A stretch of DNA of 64,000 bases from Mayfieldus sp038040285 (GTDB lineage: Bacteria > Actinomycetota > Thermoleophilia > Solirubrobacterales > 70-9), in assembly GCA_038040285.1 (NCBI GenBank), contig JBBPIN010000001.1:1-64000 (forward strand). The letters are read 5' to 3'. The translations under genes and the position numbers were made by a program. The notes under the pieces are model-generated. The model saw only the letters and a list, made by a program, of their open reading frames with translations. It did no database searches and had not been told where the DNA came from. Below, piece after piece: positions 60,237-64,000 of the stretch (position 1 is the stretch's first letter; the number at the start of each line of letters is the position of its first letter).

Positions 60237-60281
60237 GGCCAGTGCGAAGGGCGAGCACATGGCTCGCCCTTCGCTTGGCCG
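60237..60281 (-). terminator. Strong hairpin downstream of the major pilin gene
   Basis: GCGAAGGGCGAGC (60244-60256) pairs perfectly with GCTCGCCCTTCGC (60262-60274), and the flanks GGCCA/TGGCC extend the stem. It lies 11 bases past the pilin stop and before the minor pilins. With no clear U-run it may partly terminate or stabilise the pilin mRNA, giving more pilin than minor pilin. Confidence 0.65.
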
Positions 60282-60291
60282 CGATTCCGTA

Positions 60292-60750
60292 CTAACTGCT
60301 CCAGTCGCCGCTCGTCGGGCAACCATTGGTGCCCAACGGCGTGCAGGGGTAGGTGACGGTTCCGCCGTTGCGGTTGATACTGAACGTATCGGTCGTTCCC
60401 GCGGTGGACGTCACTCTGTACGCGGTGACGGTCGGGGAACCGGTACCACCGGAACCTGTGACCGTGATCGCGTTGTTGCCCGTGGTCTGCAACGTCGGCT
60501 CGATGTTCGCCAGCGATGCGTTCGTTGCGTTTACGTACGAACCGTTGTTGCCGGTCGCGTAGGTCTCCATCGCCGTCTGTGCGGTGCGCGCAGCAGCCTT
60601 TGCCTGCGCGTCCGTTGCCTTGTTCCGCTGGTTGAAGAACGACGGAATGGCGATTGCGGCGAGGATTCCGAGAATCAACATGACGACCAGAAGCTCGACC
60701 AGGGTGAAACCCGACTCGCTTCCGGCCCTCTCACGGAGCCTCTTCAGCAT
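60292..60750 (-). CDS. pilA: Major type IV pilin
   Basis: A 152-residue type IVa-like pilin. The leader MLKRLRERAGSESG is cut before FTLVELLVVMLILGILAAIA, with Glu at +5 as required for assembly. The C-terminal head contains the Cys pair YPCTPLGTNGCPTSG, a short disulphide loop. The ribosome site AGGAGG (60758-60763) is strong. The long leader upstream can fold. It is probably the main fibre subunit. Confidence 0.93.
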   Translation of the reverse strand: MLKRLRERAGSESGFTLVELLVVMLILGILAAIAIPSFFNQRNKATDAQAKAAARTAQTAMETYATGNNGSYVNATNASLANIEPTLQTTGNNAITVTGSGGTGSPTVTAYRVTSTAGTTDTFSINRNGGTVTYPCTPLGTNGCPTSGDWSS

Positions 60751-60782
60751 TTAGGTACCTCCTATGAACCTTTGCTGTTGCA

Positions 60783-60857
60783 CCAGAGGCCCGTGGGGCC
60801 GCTGGTCTTCACTTACACAGCGGGTATCGGACCGCCAGAGGGAGGTCTTTACCGCTG
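60783..60857 (-). promoter_or_regulatory. Structured leader upstream of the major pilin gene
   Basis: Within the 226-base gap between pilC and pilA, read on the minus strand, CAGCGG and CCGCTG (60852-60857, 60818-60823) enclose an inner GACC/GGTC hairpin. A second hairpin, CCAG-C-GGCCC/GGGCC-T-CTGG, lies at 60783-60805. They sit about 20-95 bases before the pilin ribosome site. I could not match them to the known cyclic-di-GMP riboswitch consensus. Nothing else is seen in this gap. Confidence 0.45.
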
Positions 60858-60976
60858 CATCCTGCGAACGAGGTATCGACCGGATGGATTAATGAGGGGA
60901 CGTTTGTTCGATCGCGGTGAAACCAAGACCGCACGCGGTCGGCGCGAGGCCCGCCCGAGGAGATTTTCGCCTCCCG

Positions 60977-62212
60977 CTAGCGGATCTTGTCGTAGAGGCT
61001 GAAGATCGGCAGGTACATCGAGATCACGATGACGCCCACCACGCCGCCGACGAAGCAGATCATCAGCGGCTCGATCAACGAGGTCAGCGCCTTCACCTTG
61101 GCGTCCACCTCGGCATCGTAGAAGTCGGCGATCTTGCTCAGCATCTCGTCGAGCTGGCCGGTCTCCTCACCGACCGCGACCATGTGGCCGACCATTGGGG
61201 GAAACATCTCGCTGCGCTGGATCGGCGCGGCGATGCTGCCTCCGTCCTTGACGGAGACATAGACGTCGTCCATGGCCTCCTCGATCAGCGAGTTGCCGGA
61301 CGTCTCCCCGGTGATGCGGATCGCCTGCAGCAGCGGCACGCCGGCGGAGACGCACCCTGAGAAGGTGCGCGACCAGCGCGCCAGGGCGACCTTGTGCACC
61401 ACGTCGCCGACGTGGGCGGGCAGCCGCAGCTTGACGATGTCCCACCATCGCCGGCCGACCTCGGTCTGCTTGAAGCGCAGGAAGCCGATCACCGACATCA
61501 CGATCGCTGGCAGGATCACAAACCAGTAGCCGGTGAGCGCCTTGGAAAGGCCAACCGTCATCTGGGTGAGCAACGGCAGTTTGGAGCTCTCGCCCGGAGA
61601 CTCCTGGGCGATTTCCTTGAAGATCCCCACGAACACCGGCACGATGAAGGCGACGACCGCGACCAGCACGATGACCGCGAAGACGAACACGAAGCTCGGG
61701 TACATCATCGCGGAGCGGATCTGGCGCCGCAGCGCGTCCAGCTTCTCGAGCTGGTAGGCGACCCGGTCGAGCGCATCTTCCAGCCGGCCCGAACTCTCTC
61801 CGGAACGCACCAGTGAGCGGTAGAGCGGATCGAAGACCTTCGGGTGGCGCTCCATCGACTGGGCCAGTGAGCCTCCGGCCTCGACGTCCTCCCGCAGCCC
61901 GCTGATCGCCTCCTGCAGCAGCTCGTTCTCGCTCTGTTCCTCGAGCGTGTGCAAGGTGCGCAGCATCGGCATCCCCGACGCGACCAGGGTGGCGAACTGG
62001 CGCGAGAAGACCGCGAGGTCGCGCATTCCCACGCTGCGCCAACGTTTGAAGACGTCCTCGAGCTTCAGCGCTTCCCGCTTCTCGGCGACGTCGAGGACGA
62101 TCAGTCCGCGCTGGCGCAGCTGCTCAGAGACCTGAGCCTTGGATCCCGCCTCCACCTCCCCGCGGGAGGGCACGCCGGCGACGTCGAGCGCTCGAAACGC
62201 GAAGGTGCTCAT
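60977..62212 (-). CDS. pilC: Type II/IV secretion platform protein PilC
   Basis: A 411-residue polytopic platform protein with two GspF domains. The first has FSRQFATLVASGMPMLRTLH (70-89), and the second repeats this as ALARWSRTFSGCVSAGVPLL. Three main membrane helices lie at about residues 170-195, 224-245 and 380-405 (FVGGVVGVIVISMYLPIFSL). It couples the cytoplasmic motors to the pilus. ATG at 62212 overlaps the pilT stop as ATGA. Confidence 0.95.
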   Translation of the reverse strand: MSTFAFRALDVAGVPSRGEVEAGSKAQVSEQLRQRGLIVLDVAEKREALKLEDVFKRWRSVGMRDLAVFSRQFATLVASGMPMLRTLHTLEEQSENELLQEAISGLREDVEAGGSLAQSMERHPKVFDPLYRSLVRSGESSGRLEDALDRVAYQLEKLDALRRQIRSAMMYPSFVFVFAVIVLVAVVAFIVPVFVGIFKEIAQESPGESSKLPLLTQMTVGLSKALTGYWFVILPAIVMSVIGFLRFKQTEVGRRWWDIVKLRLPAHVGDVVHKVALARWSRTFSGCVSAGVPLLQAIRITGETSGNSLIEEAMDDVYVSVKDGGSIAAPIQRSEMFPPMVGHMVAVGEETGQLDEMLSKIADFYDAEVDAKVKALTSLIEPLMICFVGGVVGVIVISMYLPIFSLYDKIR

Positions 62213-63324
62213 GCGTAGCTCACCGACTGCGGCTGAGCCGGCTGCGGGGACGGGGCAGCGTCCAGCAGCCGCTTCAGCTCCTCGGGCACCGAGGCGCGCT
62301 GCTCGGCCAGCGCGCGGGTGATCTTGCCCTGGCGCACCAGCTGGGTGAGGTTGGCATCCATGGTCTGCATCCCGCTCGCGCCCGAGGTCTGGATCGTCGA
62401 ATAGATCTGATGGGTCTTGCCCTCGCGGATCAGGTTGCGGATCGCCGGCGTGGGCACCAGCACCTCAGAGGCGACGACCCGCCCCGAACCGTCGGCGGTT
62501 TGCAGCAGCTGCTGGGTGACAATGCCCTGCAGGGCGATCGAGAGCTGCATCCGCACTTGTCCCTGCTGGTGGGGGGGAAAGACGTCGATCACGCGGTCCA
62601 CGGTCTGGGCCGCCGACTGGGTGTGCAGCGTCGCGAACACCAGATGCCCCGTCTCGGCTGCGGTCAGCGCCGTGGAAACCGTCTCCAGGTCGCGCATCTC
62701 GCCGACCAGGATCACGTCGGGGTCCTGGCGCAGCGCCGCCCGAAGGGCGCTTGCGAAGTCGGGCGCGTCAGAGCCAATCTCGCGCTGGTTGACGATGCAC
62801 TTCTGGTGCCGGTGCAGGAACTCGATCGGATCCTCGATCGTCAGGATGTGCTCCGCGCGCTCGTGGTTGATGACGTCCACCATCGAGGCCAGGGTGGTCG
62901 ACTTTCCAGAACCGGTCGGTCCGGTCACGAGGACGAACCCACGCGGCAGCGTGGTGAAGTCATTGAGCACCGCCGGCATGCCGAGCTGGTCGAGGCTGGG
63001 AATCTGGTCCGGCGTGTGTCGCAGAGCTGCGCTGATCGAGCCGCGCTGGAAGTAGCAGTTGACTCGAAACCGCGCCACGTCGGGGATCGCGTAGGCAAAG
63101 TCGAGCTGCTTGCTGCTCTCGAAGCGCTTGCGCTGGTCGTCGCTGAGGATGCTGTAGACGACGTCGCGCGTGTGCTGCGGCGTCAGTTTCGGGTACTCCT
63201 CCATCGTTGTGACCAGCCCGCGCACGCGCAGCACCGGCGGTGAGCCCGGCGTCAGGTGCACGTCCGAGGCCCGCGCCTCGACCATCTTGGTGAGAACCTC
63301 TGCGAAGTCGAAATCCATCGTCAC
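62209..63324 (-). CDS. pilT: Type IV pilus retraction ATPase PilT
   Basis: A 371-residue retraction motor. Walker A GPTGSGKST is at 135-143, the Asp box and Walker B near DPDVILVGEMRDLETV, and the PilT-specific retraction motif is AIRNLIREGKTHQI near 293-306. It powers fibre disassembly and twitching, so this locus should make retractable pili. The start is GTG at 63324 or ATG at 63318. It lies between pilB and pilC. Confidence 0.95.
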   Translation of the reverse strand: MTMDFDFAEVLTKMVEARASDVHLTPGSPPVLRVRGLVTTMEEYPKLTPQHTRDVVYSILSDDQRKRFESSKQLDFAYAIPDVARFRVNCYFQRGSISAALRHTPDQIPSLDQLGMPAVLNDFTTLPRGFVLVTGPTGSGKSTTLASMVDVINHERAEHILTIEDPIEFLHRHQKCIVNQREIGSDAPDFASALRAALRQDPDVILVGEMRDLETVSTALTAAETGHLVFATLHTQSAAQTVDRVIDVFPPHQQGQVRMQLSIALQGIVTQQLLQTADGSGRVVASEVLVPTPAIRNLIREGKTHQIYSTIQTSGASGMQTMDANLTQLVRQGKITRALAEQRASVPEELKRLLDAAPSPQPAQPQSVSYA

Positions 63325-63371
63325 GTAGGCCTAGATCGTCCGCTCGGACCCCGGACTTGAGCGCCGGAGCC

Positions 63372-64000
63372 TCAGGTCGCGACCCGGGCGACCTCCTCGA
63401 TGCTGGTCAGGCCAGCGCGAACCTTGGAAAGCCCGTCCTCCTTCAGGGTCAGCATTCCCTCCTCGCGAGCCACCTGCGCGAGTTCGGCTTCGGGTGCCAG
63501 CGACACAGCCAGGTCCTTGATGCGGTCGCTCATCACCATCACCGAGAACAGGCCGACGCGGCCGCGGTAGCCGCTCGTCATGCAGCGCGCACAACCGACC
63601 GGTTCGTAGACCTCGAGGTCGCTGTCGACGCTGAACCCGGACTCCTCCAGTACGGCCTGGGGCATGACGCTACCGCGCTTGCAGTGCGAGCAGAGGCGGC
63701 GGGCCAGCCGCTGAGCGATCACGCAGTCGACCGCCGAGGCCGTGAGGAAGGCCTCGATGCCCATTTTGGCGAGCCGGATCACCGCTCCCGGCGCGTCATT
63801 GGTGTGCAGCGTGGTAAGGACCATGTGGCCGGTCAGCGCGGCCTCGATCGCAATCCGCGCGGTCTCCGCGTCTCGCACCTCCCCGACCATGATGATGTCG
63901 GGGTCGGCGCGCAGGATCGAGCGCAGCCCGGTGGCGAAGCTGAGTCCCGCCTTGCGGTTGACGTTGATCTGGTTGATTCCCGGCAGCCGGTACTCGACCG
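63372..64000 (-). CDS. pilB: PilB/GspE-type assembly ATPase, N-terminal part cut by window edge
   Basis: The C-terminal 209 codons of the pilus extension ATPase. Visible: RADPDIIMVGEVRDAETA (Walker B and Asp/His boxes region), LTTLHTNDAPGAVIRLAKMG, and the zinc tetracysteine module CSHCKRG and GCARC that distinguishes PilB/GspE from PilT. The gene enters from the right edge; Walker A and the N-terminal domains are outside the window. It is the first gene of the pilB-pilT-pilC group in view. Confidence 0.94.
   Translation of the reverse strand, partial: VEYRLPGINQINVNRKAGLSFATGLRSILRADPDIIMVGEVRDAETARIAIEAALTGHMVLTTLHTNDAPGAVIRLAKMGIEAFLTASAVDCVIAQRLARRLCSHCKRGSVMPQAVLEESGFSVDSDLEVYEPVGCARCMTSGYRGRVGLFSVMVMSDRIKDLAVSLAPEAELAQVAREEGMLTLKEDGLSKVRAGLTSIEEVARVAT

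Noticed and set aside
60751..60976. A cyclic-di-GMP riboswitch upstream of pilA
   Set aside because: Pilin genes often have one, so I looked for the GEMM core on the minus strand. The conserved GCACAGGGCAAACC-type and tetraloop-receptor segments are absent.

Overview
The window is high-GC DNA with dense, mostly minus-strand operons, GTG and TTG starts and many ATGA-type overlaps. Gene content points to a deep-branching actinobacterium: an FoF1 operon, a type IV pilus locus with PilM/N/O, Get3-like ATPase pairs, an Rv1264-type adenylate cyclase, and a cluster matching the mycobacterial Rv3030-Rv3037c genes. A Solirubrobacterales/Thermoleophilia member is my best guess. This is inferred from gene content only. 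I saw no tRNA, rRNA, CRISPR array, insertion sequence or prophage, and no gene-free stretch longer than about 300 bases.

Layout. 1-3949: ATP synthase operon atpZ-I-B-E-F-H-A, running off the left edge. 4156-6981: envelope glycan genes (WecA/TagO-like transferase, DUF354 protein, small membrane protein). 6993-14151: housekeeping genes (glyA, Sua5/TsaC, prmC, prfA, DUF1385, rpmE) with an unexpected GH84 glycosidase. 14194-15754: TetR regulator divergent from an alpha/beta hydrolase. 15858-20077: electron-transfer flavoprotein module (ETF-QO, etfA, etfB) plus the small B12-binding subunit of an acyl-CoA mutase. 20137-24495: two secreted proteins. 24572-28442: mutase large subunit (isobutyryl-CoA-mutase-like by its active-site residues), a HAD phosphatase and a thiolase. 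29612-35719: plus-strand operon pepA, GMC oxidoreductase, aldehyde dehydrogenase, acyl-CoA dehydrogenase. 36057-37446: PRC-barrel protein and the mutase chaperone MeaB. 37592-42573: acyltransferase, GT4, GH57 branching enzyme and two methyltransferases, resembling the mycobacterial methylglucose lipopolysaccharide locus. 42603-46510: gamma-glutamyltransferase, pH-sensor-type adenylate cyclase and proton antiporter. 46692-49239: ParA and FtsZ, both with long disordered N-terminal extensions. 49346-51415: two Get3/ArsA-like ATPases. 53267-53614: HxlR regulator with its operator. 53701-64000: type IV pilus operons (PilB/T/C, pilin, two minor pilins, PilD, PilM/N/O and an accessory protein), running off the right edge.

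The metabolic genes fit together as a short/branched-chain acyl-CoA economy: acyl-CoA dehydrogenase feeds ETF and ETF-QO, thiolase cleaves, and the IcmA/IcmB-type mutase with MeaB isomerises C4 acyl-CoAs. The GMC oxidoreductase and aldehyde dehydrogenase would feed alcohols into this system.

The most notable non-coding content is three families of dispersed or tandem repeats. In two of them conserved arms surround hairpins whose stems differ in sequence but still pair. There is also a set of period-7 repeats, one of which lies inside a sugar-enzyme gene. Several first genes show a TANNNT box only 6-9 bases before the start codon, suggesting leaderless mRNAs.
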